NCBI RefSeq assembly: GCF_041199985.1 | Contig: NZ_CP165647.1 | Span: 1,798,001 to 1,862,000 of the forward strand | DNA length: 64,000 nt | Reading direction: 5' to 3' | From: Leptotrichia sp. HSP-536 | Lineage (GTDB): Bacteria > Fusobacteriota > Fusobacteriia > Fusobacteriales > Leptotrichiaceae | Part shown: positions 1 to 8,662 of the stretch, one piece after another | Layout of the letters: the number at the start of each line of letters is the position of its first letter | Position numbering within the stretch: the stretch's first letter is position 1 | Position numbers and translations under genes: made by a program | The notes under the pieces: generated by a model | What the model was told of the DNA's origin: nothing | Databases searched by the model: none | Seen by the model: the letters and a program-made list of their open reading frames with translations, nothing else

Positions 1-857
1 TCTACACTTGCTATGTTACTGGAGAAAATGGAATATTGGAAGGTGTGCTTTCTTTGAAGGAATTAATCGCCAAAAAGGACACTATTCAGGTTGAAGATAT
101 TATGAAAAAAAATTTTGTAAGTGTTAATACAGACGATGATCAGGAAATTGTAGCAGATCTATTCAAAAAATATGACTTTATTGTAATGCCGGTTGTGGAT
201 CATGAAAATAGAATTTTAGGGATAATTACTATAGATGACGTGATGGATGTTGTCGATCAGGAAGTTACGGAAGATTTTCATAAAATGGCAGGGATTACTT
301 CACCTACTGATGATTCCTATTTAAAAATAAATATTTTTACAATGGCAAGGCAAAGAATCGGATGGCTTGCTGTTCTTATGATTTCCGATACAATTTCTGG
401 AAATATAATTCAAGGCTATGAAAAAGTATTGGCTCAATCTATAATTTTAACGGCTTTTATTCCAATGCTTATGTCAAGTGGAGGAAATGTTGGTTCTCAA
501 TCATCAACAGTTGTAATCCGTGCTTTGGCACTAGGAGAAATTTCTCCAAAAGATGCTTTCAAAGTTATAAAAAAAGAATTTTTTATTGGAACAATGGTTT
601 CTGTTATATTGGCAATCTTAAATTTTATAAGATTAATTACTTTGGAAAAAATAGATCCAGTAATAGCTTTTGTTGTTTCACTAACTCTTGTATTTACAAT
701 AATAATTTCAAAGCTAGTAGGAGCATTACTTCCACTTGGAGCAAAAATCTTGAAAGCTGATCCAGCCGTTATGGCAACACCTTTGATAACAACAATTTCA
801 GATGCTGTGACACTTATTATTTATTTTAATTTTGCATCAATGTTTTTAAAACTTTAA
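1..857 (+). CDS. mgtE: Magnesium transporter MgtE, 3' part (5' end outside window)
   Basis: The reading frame is open from the window edge (codons in frame with position 3), so the gene starts upstream. Visible are the second half of a CBS pair (VSVNTDDDQEIVADLFKKYD, then MPVVDHENRILGIITIDDVM) and then the membrane domain with about five hydrophobic helices, including a GGNVGSQSST stretch typical of the MgtE pore region. MgtE is a homodimeric Mg2+ channel whose CBS domains sense cytosolic Mg2+. The visible part, about 285 residues, matches the C-terminal two thirds of the family. The riboswitch or promoter, if any, lies outside the window. A strong terminator follows about 100 bp downstream. 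Confidence 0.93.
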   Translation, partial: YTCYVTGENGILEGVLSLKELIAKKDTIQVEDIMKKNFVSVNTDDDQEIVADLFKKYDFIVMPVVDHENRILGIITIDDVMDVVDQEVTEDFHKMAGITSPTDDSYLKINIFTMARQRIGWLAVLMISDTISGNIIQGYEKVLAQSIILTAFIPMLMSSGGNVGSQSSTVVIRALALGEISPKDAFKVIKKEFFIGTMVSVILAILNFIRLITLEKIDPVIAFVVSLTLVFTIIISKLVGALLPLGAKILKADPAVMATPLITTISDAVTLIIYFNFASMFLKL

Positions 858-954
858 TATAATTAATAAAAGCTAAATAAATCTTGAAATTTATCTTAGA
901 AAGCCATAATTTTTGAATGCAATAAAATAAATGAAAATAAAAAAGATCCATATT

Positions 955-1008
955 AATCTCTAAAAAATATAGTTAAAGTTCAACATATCTTTTTAGAGAT
1001 TTTTTCAT
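955..1008 (+). terminator. Rho-independent terminator downstream of mgtE
   Basis: A perfect 12-bp stem (AATCTCTAAAAA at 955-966 pairing with TTTTTAGAGATT at 990-1001) is followed by a T run. It lies about 100 bp after the mgtE stop and is the only clear structure in the 858-1144 gap. The rest of that gap is A/T-rich sequence in which I recognise nothing. Confidence 0.8.
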
Positions 1009-1144
1009 AAATTAAAAACAGCAAAATACACTATAGCTAATAAAAAATATCATAATAAACCAGATGCTCCTGCAATTTCACTCAATCTAAACTGCATCAG
1101 CCTTATTAATTTTATCATTCGTTTTCTCTTAGTTTAAATAAAAT

Positions 1145-1936
1145 TTATTTTTTTTCTTGCATTCTTTTTGCTATTTTTGTAATTGTTTTTCTAGGTAAAA
1201 ATCTTGCTATAAAGACTGTAATTTTATTTAATGTTCCTGGAATTATAATATTTTTCCCTTTTTCAAAATCCCTGTATGTTATTTGGGCTACTTTCTTTGC
1301 AGTCATTATTTTTAATTTGGCAAACATTGTACTTTTTTCCATATTCGGACTTTTTTCAAATTCTGTTGCAGTCGGTCCAGGACATAATGTTCCTATTTTT
1401 ATATTTGAATATGCTACTTCTTCTCTTATCGCTTCAGTAAAAGAGAAAACAAATGCCTTACTCGCATAATATGTCGCCATAATAGGCCCAGGAAAAAACG
1501 AAGCTATGGAAGCTACATTTAAAATTTCCCCTTTATTTTTTTGTAAAAAATCATCTAAATATAATTTTGTCAATTCTACAACTGTTCTTATGTTTAAGTT
1601 AATTAATGAATTATTTTTATACATATCAGCCCACAAAATTTTTGAAAATTCTCCATGTATTCCAATTCCTGCATTATTTATTAGTACATCTACATCAATA
1701 TTATGCTTTTTCACTTCCTGATATAATTCAAAAGAAGCATTTGCCTTTCCCAAATCCTTTTCCAAAATTAACACATTTATTTTACTGTTATTTTTTTCTA
1801 AGATTTCTTTTTTTAATTTTTCTAACCTGTCTTTTCTTCTAGCAACTAATATGAGATTATTATTGTTTTCTGCATAAACTTTTGCCAATTCATACCCTAT
1901 TCCGCTGCTGGCTCCCGTTATCAATACTGTTTTCAT
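1145..1936 (-). CDS. Short-chain dehydrogenase/reductase (SDR family)
   Basis: A 263-residue classical SDR. The N-terminus has the NAD(P)-binding TGASSGIG motif, followed by an RR pair (LVARRKDRL) that suggests NADP preference, NNAGIG in the middle, the catalytic Ser in NVASIAS and the YYASK Tyr-Lys pair, then CPGP. It resembles the DltE/YqjQ-type subgroup (cytosolic oxidoreductases of unknown substrate). The start ATG at 1936 is preceded by AGAGAAGG. It appears monocistronic. The substrate cannot be read from sequence. Confidence 0.88.
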   Translation of the reverse strand: MKTVLITGASSGIGYELAKVYAENNNNLILVARRKDRLEKLKKEILEKNNSKINVLILEKDLGKANASFELYQEVKKHNIDVDVLINNAGIGIHGEFSKILWADMYKNNSLINLNIRTVVELTKLYLDDFLQKNKGEILNVASIASFFPGPIMATYYASKAFVFSFTEAIREEVAYSNIKIGTLCPGPTATEFEKSPNMEKSTMFAKLKIMTAKKVAQITYRDFEKGKNIIIPGTLNKITVFIARFLPRKTITKIAKRMQEKK

Positions 1937-1998
1937 ATTTTACCTTCTCTTATGTTTTTTATAAAAATAATCTATCATATAACATATTTTTCGTCAAT

Positions 1999-2023
1999 AA
2001 AAAAGCAGGGGAATAAATCCCCT
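1999..2023 (-). terminator. Terminator of the AhpF-like reductase gene
   Basis: On the minus strand, AGGGGA (2023-2018) pairs with TCCCCT (2012-2007), followed by GCTTTTTT. It starts about 10 bp after the stop codon at 2034. Confidence 0.8.
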
Positions 2024-2033
2024 AATTTAAATA

Positions 2034-3017
2034 CTAATATTTAGTTATTAAGTATTCAAATGCTCCAAGTGCTGCTTTAGCTCCTTCTCCCATTGCAATA
2101 ATTATTTGTTTTTGTCTAATGCTGGTAACATCTCCTGCTGCAAAGATTCCAGATACAGAAGTTGAATTATTTTCAGGATTAATTACAATTTCTCCAATTT
2201 TATTTGTTTCAACCAAGTCTTTTACAACTTCGCTTCTTGGCGACAGTCCAATCTCTACAAACATTCCTTCTACATTCAATGTTTTCTCTTCATCATTTTC
2301 TCTACTTTTATAAACAATGCTTTCCACAAATTCATTTCCATTTACTTTAACTGTTGCGGAATTTAAAATAGTTTTTATATTTGATTGTTCAGCCAATTTT
2401 TCCTGTAAAACTTTATCCGCCTTTAATTCAGGCATAAATTCAATTAATGTAACTGATTTTGCAATTCCAGACAAGTCAAGTGCCGCTTCTACACCTGAAT
2501 TTCCACCACCAATTACAGCTACATTCAATCCTTTATAAAAAGGTCCATCGCAAGTCGAGCAGTAATGAACTCCCTTTCCAACATATTCAGCTTCTCCTGG
2601 AATATTCAGACTTCTAGGCTTTGCTCCAGTCGCCACAATAACTGTTTTTGTCTTATAAGTTTTTCCATCATCAGTTACCAATATTTTATCTTTTCCATCT
2701 TCCTTTATCTCTTTTACCAAATGCCCTTCTTTAAATGCAATTTCATGTTCTTTTAAATGTTTTTCCAATGTTTCTGCAAATTTAGCTCCAGTTGTCGAAA
2801 CAGTTCCAATAATATTCTCAATTTCATTTGTATCAAGAACTTGTCCTCCAATTTTCACTCCAACCATTGCCACATTAAGACCCTTTCTAGCTGCATAAAT
2901 TGCTGCAGAAACAGCCGCAGGTCCAGAACCAATCACAGTCACATCATAAAGTTTATTTTCATCAATTTTTACCAGTTTTCCTTCATCCAAAGCACCAAGA
3001 TTCAAGCTAAAATCCAT
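2034..3017 (-). CDS. Thioredoxin-reductase-like flavoprotein, AhpF C-terminal type
   Basis: A 327-residue FAD/NADPH disulfide reductase. After a short N-terminal extension of about 25 residues there is the FAD site (VIGSGPAAVSAAIYAARKG), the redox pair in YCSTCDGPFYKG (CxxC), the NADPH Rossmann motif (VIGGGNSGVEAALDL) and the C-terminal FAD motif (GIFAAGDVTS). The stretches around the CxxC, the LIEFMPELKADKVLQ segment and the QIIIAMGEGAKAALGAFEYL end match the C-terminal half of AhpF more closely than classical TrxB. The two N-terminal thioredoxin folds of AhpF are absent. It probably reduces a thioredoxin or glutaredoxin-like partner feeding a peroxiredoxin. No ahpC is nearby. Confidence 0.88.
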   Translation of the reverse strand: MDFSLNLGALDEGKLVKIDENKLYDVTVIGSGPAAVSAAIYAARKGLNVAMVGVKIGGQVLDTNEIENIIGTVSTTGAKFAETLEKHLKEHEIAFKEGHLVKEIKEDGKDKILVTDDGKTYKTKTVIVATGAKPRSLNIPGEAEYVGKGVHYCSTCDGPFYKGLNVAVIGGGNSGVEAALDLSGIAKSVTLIEFMPELKADKVLQEKLAEQSNIKTILNSATVKVNGNEFVESIVYKSRENDEEKTLNVEGMFVEIGLSPRSEVVKDLVETNKIGEIVINPENNSTSVSGIFAAGDVTSIRQKQIIIAMGEGAKAALGAFEYLITKY

Positions 3018-3131
3018 TTTCCTACCTCCAAATTTTATTTAATTTTATAATAATATATTTAATTTTGTAATCATTACAATTTATTTTAATATAAATTTCC
3101 AAAATTGTCAATAGTTAATTTTCAATTTAAT

Positions 3132-3158
3132 AAAAAGACTGCTCGTTTCAGAACAGCC
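3132..3158 (-). terminator. Terminator downstream of the first Doc locus
   Basis: On the minus strand GGCTGTTC (3158-3151) pairs with GAGCAGTC (3144-3137) through one wobble, followed by TTTTTATT. It closes the minus-strand Doc operon just after its stop at 3182. Confidence 0.7.
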
Positions 3159-3181
3159 TTGAATAATAAAATAACTTCAAA

Positions 3182-3552
3182 CTAAATATATTTTTTTAAT
3201 ATTTCTATCAATTCTTTATTATCAATTTTTCTTTCTACAAGTTCTACTACATGTGTTTCCATATCAGTCATATACAAGTCAATTTTTCTTTTATATCCAT
3301 TAATTATCAAAAAATATGCTCCACATACCAATGCTGTTCGTTTATTTCCATCGTTAAAAAAATGGTTTTTAGATATACTAAAAATTATATATGAAAGCTT
3401 TTCTTCAAATGTTGGATAGTAGTCATCGTTTTGGACAAAATCGCACACTTTGCTAATTCCATCTTTATCTTTAAATCCTTGTAAACCTCCACTTTTTTTA
3501 AAGCTTTCTCATGAATTTTAAAAATTCTTTCAGTATTAAAATATCTAATCAT
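3182..3552 (-). pseudogene. Doc/Fic-family toxin, frameshifted
   Basis: The ATG at 3552 overlaps the antitoxin stop (TAATG). The first frame reads MIRYFNTERIFKIHEKALKK, then shifts. One extra base in the A7 tract (T7 on the plus strand at 3493-3499) would restore GGLQGFKDKDGISKVCDFVQ, which continues to the stop at 3182. The restored protein is about 123 residues and closely parallels the intact paralogue at 42855-43226. The Fic motif HFFNDGNKRT is intact in the downstream part. Doc-type Fic proteins AMPylate or phosphorylate targets such as EF-Tu. As sequenced, only an internal GTG could start the downstream frame. The cause is either true decay, slippage-based phase variation or a homopolymer read error. 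Confidence 0.8.
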
Positions 3553-4124
3553 TACTTATCACGTAATCTTTTTAAAACATCTATATGTTGATTCATCTTT
3601 TTATCTAGAAATCTCATTCCATCATCTAATAATTTTTCAACCTCTCTTTGTTCTTCAATGTATTTTTTTACAGTTTTTTTTATCATTTTTTCTACATTAT
3701 TTCTTTCTATTATTTTCTCTATATCATTTATTTTGAAAATTTGTGAAAAATAATTAAAAAAATCATTTAAACTTGTATCATATTTTTTATTCTCTTTCTT
3801 TGTTAAAGTTTTTATCGATTTCTTAAACAAATTTGTTTCAGTTTTAGTATTCTCTAAAATTAAAGTATAAAATTTAATTTCTTCTAGATTTATTAAGCTT
3901 GAGTTATTCTCATCTAATTTTTTCATAACTATTATTGGATTTTCTAATTTATCATTATTCATAACTTGTAATTTATTTTTTAATCTGTCTTCAAACTCAT
4001 GATTATACATTTTTTTATGCTTCTTCAAAATTTTAGAAGAAATTATTTCCAATTCCCTATTTTTTACAAATTTTACTGATTTATTCTCAATTTTCTTTGT
4101 TAAACTTCTTAATTTTGTTTCCAT
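3552..4124 (-). CDS. Probable Doc-neutralising antitoxin with a long N-terminal domain
   Basis: A 190-residue Lys/Glu-rich protein of no family I recognise, placed like an antitoxin: immediately upstream of doc with a TAATG overlap. The ATG at 4124 is chosen because GAGGTGA lies 5 nt upstream; a GTG 9 bases earlier lacks a spaced site. Its last 20 or so residues (FLDKKMNQHIDVLKRLRDK) echo the tail of the 69-residue antitoxin of the second Doc locus (LFNKMEENKDVFIRMRDK), suggesting a shared toxin-binding tail on unrelated N-terminal parts. In Phd/Doc the antitoxin C-terminus neutralises the toxin. Function is inferred from position and this motif. Confidence 0.6.
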   Translation of the reverse strand: METKLRSLTKKIENKSVKFVKNRELEIISSKILKKHKKMYNHEFEDRLKNKLQVMNNDKLENPIIVMKKLDENNSSLINLEEIKFYTLILENTKTETNLFKKSIKTLTKKENKKYDTSLNDFFNYFSQIFKINDIEKIIERNNVEKMIKKTVKKYIEEQREVEKLLDDGMRFLDKKMNQHIDVLKRLRDK

Positions 4125-4192
4125 ATAGCTCACCTCTTATAAAAGATAATATCATAAATATATAATAAAATTCAACCTATTTTTCAAAAATA

Positions 4193-6421
4193 TTACTTCA
4201 CTTTAAAAAATTTCAATCTCAAAGCATTCCCCAAAACTGATACTGAACTAAACGACATTGCAAAAGCCGCTATCATCGGATCCAATTTTGGTCCATTGAA
4301 AAATGCATAAAATATTCCAGCGGCAAAAGGAATCCCCAGTACGTTATAAAAGAATGCCCAAAATAGATTTTCCTTTATATTTGTAATTGTCGCTTTACTT
4401 AATGCAATTGCTCCTGCGACATCTCTCAAATCGTTTCTAATTAAGACAATATCAGCCGATTCTATCGCAACGTCTGTTCCATTTCCTATCGCAATTCCAA
4501 CGTTTGCCTGAGCAAGTGCTGGAGAATCGTTAATTCCGTCTCCAACCATTGCGACAAATTCATCCTGTTCCTGAAGTTCCTTTACTTTTTGAGATTTCTG
4601 ATAAGGCAATACTTCTGAAATTACATCATCTATTCCCACTTGTTTTGCGATAAATTTCGCAGTTTTTTCGTTATCTCCAGTAAGCATTATTGTCTTGATT
4701 CCCATTCTTTTCAGTTTTTCTATAGCTTCCTTGCTTGTTTCCTTGATAACATCTGCAACTGCAACAAGTCCCGCCAATTCGTTATCAATCGAAATATACA
4801 TTGGAGTTTTCCCCTCATTTGACAAAATATCGTAATCCTTTTGAGAAATTTCCATATTGATTTTTCGATTTTCCATCAATTTTCTATTTCCAATTTGCAC
4901 TTCCTTGCCTTCAAATGTCGCACGAATACCATAACCTGGCATTGCCCTAAATTTTTCATACGGTTTAAGTTCAATTTTTTTCTCTTTCGCATCATTGACA
5001 ATCGCCTCTGCCAACGGATGTTCCGAATCATTTTCTACACTTGCGGCAATTTTTAACAATTCATTTTCATTATAATTTCCATAAGCAATCAAATCAGTCA
5101 GTACAGGTTTTCCTTTCGTAATCGTACCCGTTTTGTCAAATACAACTGTTTTAATTTTATGTGCTGTTTCAAGAGCTTCTCCACTTTTGATAAGGATACC
5201 GTTTTCAGCCCCTTTTCCAGTTCCAACCATTATCGATGTAGGTGTTGCAAGCCCCAATGCACAAGGACACGCAATTACAAGTACAGCGATGAAAAACGAC
5301 AACGCAGCAACTAATCCACTTCCACTCAGAAACCAAGCAATCCCTGTAATTATAGCAATTCCAATAACAATCGGCACAAAATACGCCGCCACAATGTCAG
5401 CCATTCTCGAAATCGGAGCTTTTGAACCCTGTGCCTCCTCAACCAGCTTTATAATTTGTGACAAGACTGTATTTTTACCAATTTCAGTTGCCTCAAATCT
5501 GATACTTCCATTTTTATTAATACTTCCTCCGACGACCTTGTCCCCAACTTTTTTGCTTACTGGCAAACTTTCTCCTGTCAACATTGACTCATCAACAGAA
5601 GTTGCCCCTTCCACAATCCTTCCGTCTACCGCAATTTTTTCTCCTGGCTTCACAATTATAATATCTCCAACTTTCAATTTTTCAATCAGAACTTCCTTTT
5701 CCACTCCATTTTCAATAATTTTAGCCTTTTTAGGCCGAAGTCCGATAAGTTTTTTTATTGCCGATGAAGTTTGCCCTTTTGTTTTCGCCTCCAGCAGTTT
5801 TCCAAACAAAATTAACGTGATAATTGTGCCAGCCGACTCATAATACAAATCCATATGTGCTTCAGGATCTACAGTTACAATTCTAAAAGTGGCATAAATT
5901 CCATAAAGTACCGCCGCTGTTGCCCCAATAGCAATTAACGAATCCATTGTCGGAGATTTTCTCGCTAAATTTTTAAATCCATGTGAAAAAAAATCCCTTC
6001 CAGCGTAAATAATTGGCAAAGTCAACACAAGCTGTGCCAATGCAAAATTAAGCGGATTTACCTTAGGATTCAAAAATTCAGGAAGTGTTGCCCCAAGCAT
6101 ATGCCCCATCGAAATATACAAAAGTGGAACAACAAAAATAATTGCCAAAATTAATCGATTTTTCAAACTTGTTATTTTTTCTTGATAAAGTTCCAACTTT
6201 TTATCTTCCGTCATATCCTCAACCAGTCCATATCCAGCCGACTCTACTATTTCCCTAATTTTATCAAAATTATATTTTTTCTCATCATATTCAATATTCA
6301 ATTTTTCAGTCGCAATATTAACCGAAGCGTTAATATCATTATTTTTATTAAGTGCCTTTTCTACAGCATTAGCACAAGCTGCACAGCTCATCCCAGTTAC
6401 TGTATAATTTTCTGTTTTCAT
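4193..6421 (-). CDS. copA: Copper-exporting P1B-type ATPase
   Basis: 742 residues. One N-terminal heavy-metal-associated domain with GMSCAACA (CxxC, residues 10-17), eight membrane segments, the ion-site CPC in ACPCALGLATP, the actuator TGES (MLTGESLPV), the phosphorylation motif DKTGTITKGKP, HP in SEHPLAEA and GDGINDSPAL. This is the complete CopA signature for Cu+ export across the inner membrane. The start ATG at 6421 has AAAGGAG upstream. It is last in a minus-strand run beginning with copY, with gaps of 14-165 bp, and no separate copper operator is visible directly before it. It is therefore probably transcribed through from upstream. Confidence 0.95.
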   Translation of the reverse strand: MKTENYTVTGMSCAACANAVEKALNKNNDINASVNIATEKLNIEYDEKKYNFDKIREIVESAGYGLVEDMTEDKKLELYQEKITSLKNRLILAIIFVVPLLYISMGHMLGATLPEFLNPKVNPLNFALAQLVLTLPIIYAGRDFFSHGFKNLARKSPTMDSLIAIGATAAVLYGIYATFRIVTVDPEAHMDLYYESAGTIITLILFGKLLEAKTKGQTSSAIKKLIGLRPKKAKIIENGVEKEVLIEKLKVGDIIIVKPGEKIAVDGRIVEGATSVDESMLTGESLPVSKKVGDKVVGGSINKNGSIRFEATEIGKNTVLSQIIKLVEEAQGSKAPISRMADIVAAYFVPIVIGIAIITGIAWFLSGSGLVAALSFFIAVLVIACPCALGLATPTSIMVGTGKGAENGILIKSGEALETAHKIKTVVFDKTGTITKGKPVLTDLIAYGNYNENELLKIAASVENDSEHPLAEAIVNDAKEKKIELKPYEKFRAMPGYGIRATFEGKEVQIGNRKLMENRKINMEISQKDYDILSNEGKTPMYISIDNELAGLVAVADVIKETSKEAIEKLKRMGIKTIMLTGDNEKTAKFIAKQVGIDDVISEVLPYQKSQKVKELQEQDEFVAMVGDGINDSPALAQANVGIAIGNGTDVAIESADIVLIRNDLRDVAGAIALSKATITNIKENLFWAFFYNVLGIPFAAGIFYAFFNGPKLDPMIAAFAMSFSSVSVLGNALRLKFFKVK

Positions 6422-6452
6422 GTTATGCTCCTTTCATTTCTTCAAAAATTCA

Positions 6453-7019
6453 TTAACAATTAAAATTTAATTCTTCTAACTTTGTTTCATTTATAAATTT
6501 AATAAATTCTTGATAGCAGTACTTACTTATCTTATCATTCATTTCTTCTACAATATCATCAAGATCTTTACCATCATCAAAATATTCTTCTCCTTCATTA
6601 AATATTTGAAATTTTTTAACTAATCCAGGAGCTAATTTTTCTAAAACTTCTTCATAGTTTTCTTTTTTAAAAATTTTTTCATAAATAGCATTATTATTAA
6701 TATCAAAATTTATGATCCCATACACTATTCCCATTGATAGTGAATAACTGCAAAAAATATAGTATAAATTATCTATTCCTTTATTTTTTGCAACTTCTTG
6801 AAGTTCATTTCTTTCCTGACTTGGAGAAAAAGTTCTTGCATAACTCCAATTGGCACGTCCCTGTAATGTTAGAAGTTTTTCATCATAATAAACAATTGTA
6901 TCATATTCAAGTTCTAGTATAGCATCATAGATATCCAAATCATCCAGTATATCATCTTCTTTTATCATATTATCTTTTTTATATTTAATTCTTGTGTAAA
7001 AGTCTATTATCTCTGACAT
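6453..7019 (-). CDS. Conserved-looking protein of unknown function, possible immunity protein
   Basis: 188 residues, acidic, no signal peptide or membrane segment, and no family recognised. It lies 14 bp downstream of the Imm49-like gene at 7034-7939 and 31 bp upstream of copA, in the same direction. Aromatic-rich patches (IVYYDEKLLTLQGRANWSYA) and an acidic C-terminal region (EYFDDGKDLDDIVEEMNDK) are visible. Its pairing with an immunity-like gene and a stranded ORF tip at 9.6-9.9 kb hints at a polymorphic-toxin immunity role, which is inference only. Confidence 0.6.
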   Translation of the reverse strand: MSEIIDFYTRIKYKKDNMIKEDDILDDLDIYDAILELEYDTIVYYDEKLLTLQGRANWSYARTFSPSQERNELQEVAKNKGIDNLYYIFCSYSLSMGIVYGIINFDINNNAIYEKIFKKENYEEVLEKLAPGLVKKFQIFNEGEEYFDDGKDLDDIVEEMNDKISKYCYQEFIKFINETKLEELNFNC

Positions 7020-7033
7020 AATCTTATCACCTC

Positions 7034-7939
7034 TTAATCAATTGGTATAAATGTTGAATAACTTTCTGTCCATTCTCTCCATTCTTTTGGAGTTATTGTT
7101 TTTAAATCAAATTTTTTCATAAAATCGTATGGATCTTCATAACTTTCTAATGGAGTATTATCAATTATTTCTTTAGGGGCAACTTCATTGTCTATACCTA
7201 AATCAAATCCATGAAGCAATGCTATTTTTGCATATATTATAACATAAATATGTAAATAAAAACTATAGTTAGTAATACGATCTTTAACCAATGCCTTTGC
7301 TATTTTAGGCATCATCATCATATCTATCGTTTCTTTCATTTTTTCAATATCCTTTAATGCTAAAGCCTTCAAAAATTCCATTCCATAAACACGGTATCTA
7401 TAATAACTATCTCTAAAATTTTTAGATTTTTTCAAATATACTGAACATCGCTTTTTCACTTCTTCAAAATCACCAATCATTGCTAATAAAGTTGTCCTTG
7501 TTATAAAAAAATCTCCATATGTATTAGTTAAATTTCTATAAATATCTTTTTCTGAATTATAATCGTTAGGTTGTATTTCCTCTATATTATTTTTTAAAAA
7601 CACTATAAATTCAGGATTATTTGACATCAGCATATAAAATAAATCTGAATTATCCAAAAATACCTTCTCATCTAATGGTTTTGATAAAAATTCCAATTTA
7701 GCAATTATATAGCAATAATACCTACAAGTTTTTATGTCCTTTTCTACAAATAATTTTTTTGAAGAGAGTTGTAAATACTCAAATCCAAGAGATTTCATAC
7801 AGTATAGCTGATCACCTTTTTTATTTTCAATATAATCAATATCTTGCTCTATTTCTTGATAATTTAATGAATCATTTGTTTCATTTAAAATCCTATTCAC
7901 ACCGAATTCGTATTTAGCTTTTCCCGCTAGAATATTCAT
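7034..7939 (-). CDS. Imm49-like immunity protein (tentative)
   Basis: 301 residues, largely helical, cytosolic. The C-terminal third, with GFDLGIDNEVAPKEIIDN, PLESYEDPYDFMKKF and the closing TFIPID, resembles the Imm49 family of immunity proteins found beside polymorphic toxins, where a Tyr-x-Asp-Pro-Tyr segment near the end is typical. I recall this family only by pattern, so the call is moderate. ATG at 7939 has GGAGG upstream. It sits between copY and copA on the same strand, which is not a usual place for an immunity gene. No intact cognate toxin is present in the window. Confidence 0.5.
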   Translation of the reverse strand: MNILAGKAKYEFGVNRILNETNDSLNYQEIEQDIDYIENKKGDQLYCMKSLGFEYLQLSSKKLFVEKDIKTCRYYCYIIAKLEFLSKPLDEKVFLDNSDLFYMLMSNNPEFIVFLKNNIEEIQPNDYNSEKDIYRNLTNTYGDFFITRTTLLAMIGDFEEVKKRCSVYLKKSKNFRDSYYRYRVYGMEFLKALALKDIEKMKETIDMMMMPKIAKALVKDRITNYSFYLHIYVIIYAKIALLHGFDLGIDNEVAPKEIIDNTPLESYEDPYDFMKKFDLKTITPKEWREWTESYSTFIPID

Positions 7940-8104
7940 TTTATACCTCCAGTTATCAAATTTTATACTTACTGAATATGTTCTTCTTTTTATTTTTAGA
8001 AGAAGTTAAAACTCCTTATCTCATAATACTTACTTTATTAACACTTACAGTTTCCCTAACAAGTCTATTATTAAAATAACAAATTACTCTTATGATTTCA
8101 TTAA

Positions 8105-8557
8105 TCATCCCTCCCTGCAATTACACTGCCCCTCCACACAATCACACAAAACTTTCTTCACAGCCGTTTTTCTCTTTTTCTCTACAGCCTTTAAAATTAA
8201 GTCCAAGTCATCAAAACTCAGTTCACTGTTCTCAATAACTTTCCCTATCATTTCTCCAACTTTGGTTTTACAAATTTTATCAAAAGTTCCCAATATATAA
8301 CTGTTAGCTACCTCTTTTTCCGTAAAATCTGTCGAATAAATATACTTGTTCCCAATTTCCCTCTTTTTCAAAATATTCTTTTCCAGTAGCCGATTCAACA
8401 GCGTCTTTATTGTAGCCTGCTTCCAATTCATTTTCTCACAAAGCACTTTTGCTACAAACTTGCTTGTAACTTCACTATTTGCCCACACAACTCGCATTAT
8501 TTCCCATTCTGCATCGGTTATATGCTGTTTTTTATCAATTTTACAGTTTTCTTTCAC
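8105..8557 (-). CDS. copY: Copper-responsive repressor CopY (BlaI/MecI family)
   Basis: 150 residues from the GTG at 8557, which has GGAAG about 8 nt upstream. The N-terminal winged helix (ITDAEWEIMRVVWANSEVTS, then KQATIKTLLNRLLEKNILKK) is the BlaI/MecI/CopY DNA-binding domain. The C-terminus carries CDCVEGQCNC, an exact CxCx4CxC copper/zinc cluster motif diagnostic of CopY. In the family Zn2+-CopY represses and Cu+ displaces zinc to release DNA. Two TTACnnnnGTAA operators lie just upstream of its own start. The nearby copA is the expected target, reached through two intervening genes. Confidence 0.92.
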   Translation of the reverse strand: MKENCKIDKKQHITDAEWEIMRVVWANSEVTSKFVAKVLCEKMNWKQATIKTLLNRLLEKNILKKREIGNKYIYSTDFTEKEVANSYILGTFDKICKTKVGEMIGKVIENSELSFDDLDLILKAVEKKRKTAVKKVLCDCVEGQCNCREG

Positions 8558-8578
8558 ATTCTTACTTCCTTTCAACGT

Positions 8579-8634
8579 TTACTTTTGTAATCTTTTTATA
8601 TTGATAGTTTACAATAGTAATCGTTTTTTGTCAA
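8579..8634 (-). promoter_or_regulatory. copY promoter with two CopY/BlaI-type operators
   Basis: A minus-strand promoter: -35 TTGACA (8634-8629), 17-bp spacer, -10 TAAACT (8611-8606). Two dyads of the same form TTACnnnnGTAA are present at 8609-8620 (overlapping the -10) and 8579-8590 (just before the ribosome binding site), 30 bp apart. BlaI/CopY proteins bind TACA/TGTA-type dyads, so these are the likely autoregulatory operators. Confidence 0.8.
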
Positions 8635-8662
8635 GTTGAATGTACCCAAAATCTTGGACAAA

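Noticed and set aside
5133..5843. 236-residue plus-strand ORF
   Set aside because: Fully antisense to copA and explained by its codon pattern; no start signals or family.
8641..8660. TGTACCCAAAATCTTGGACA as the end of a further insertion sequence
   Set aside because: It looks like an IS terminus but no partner repeat or transposase belonging to it was found nearby.
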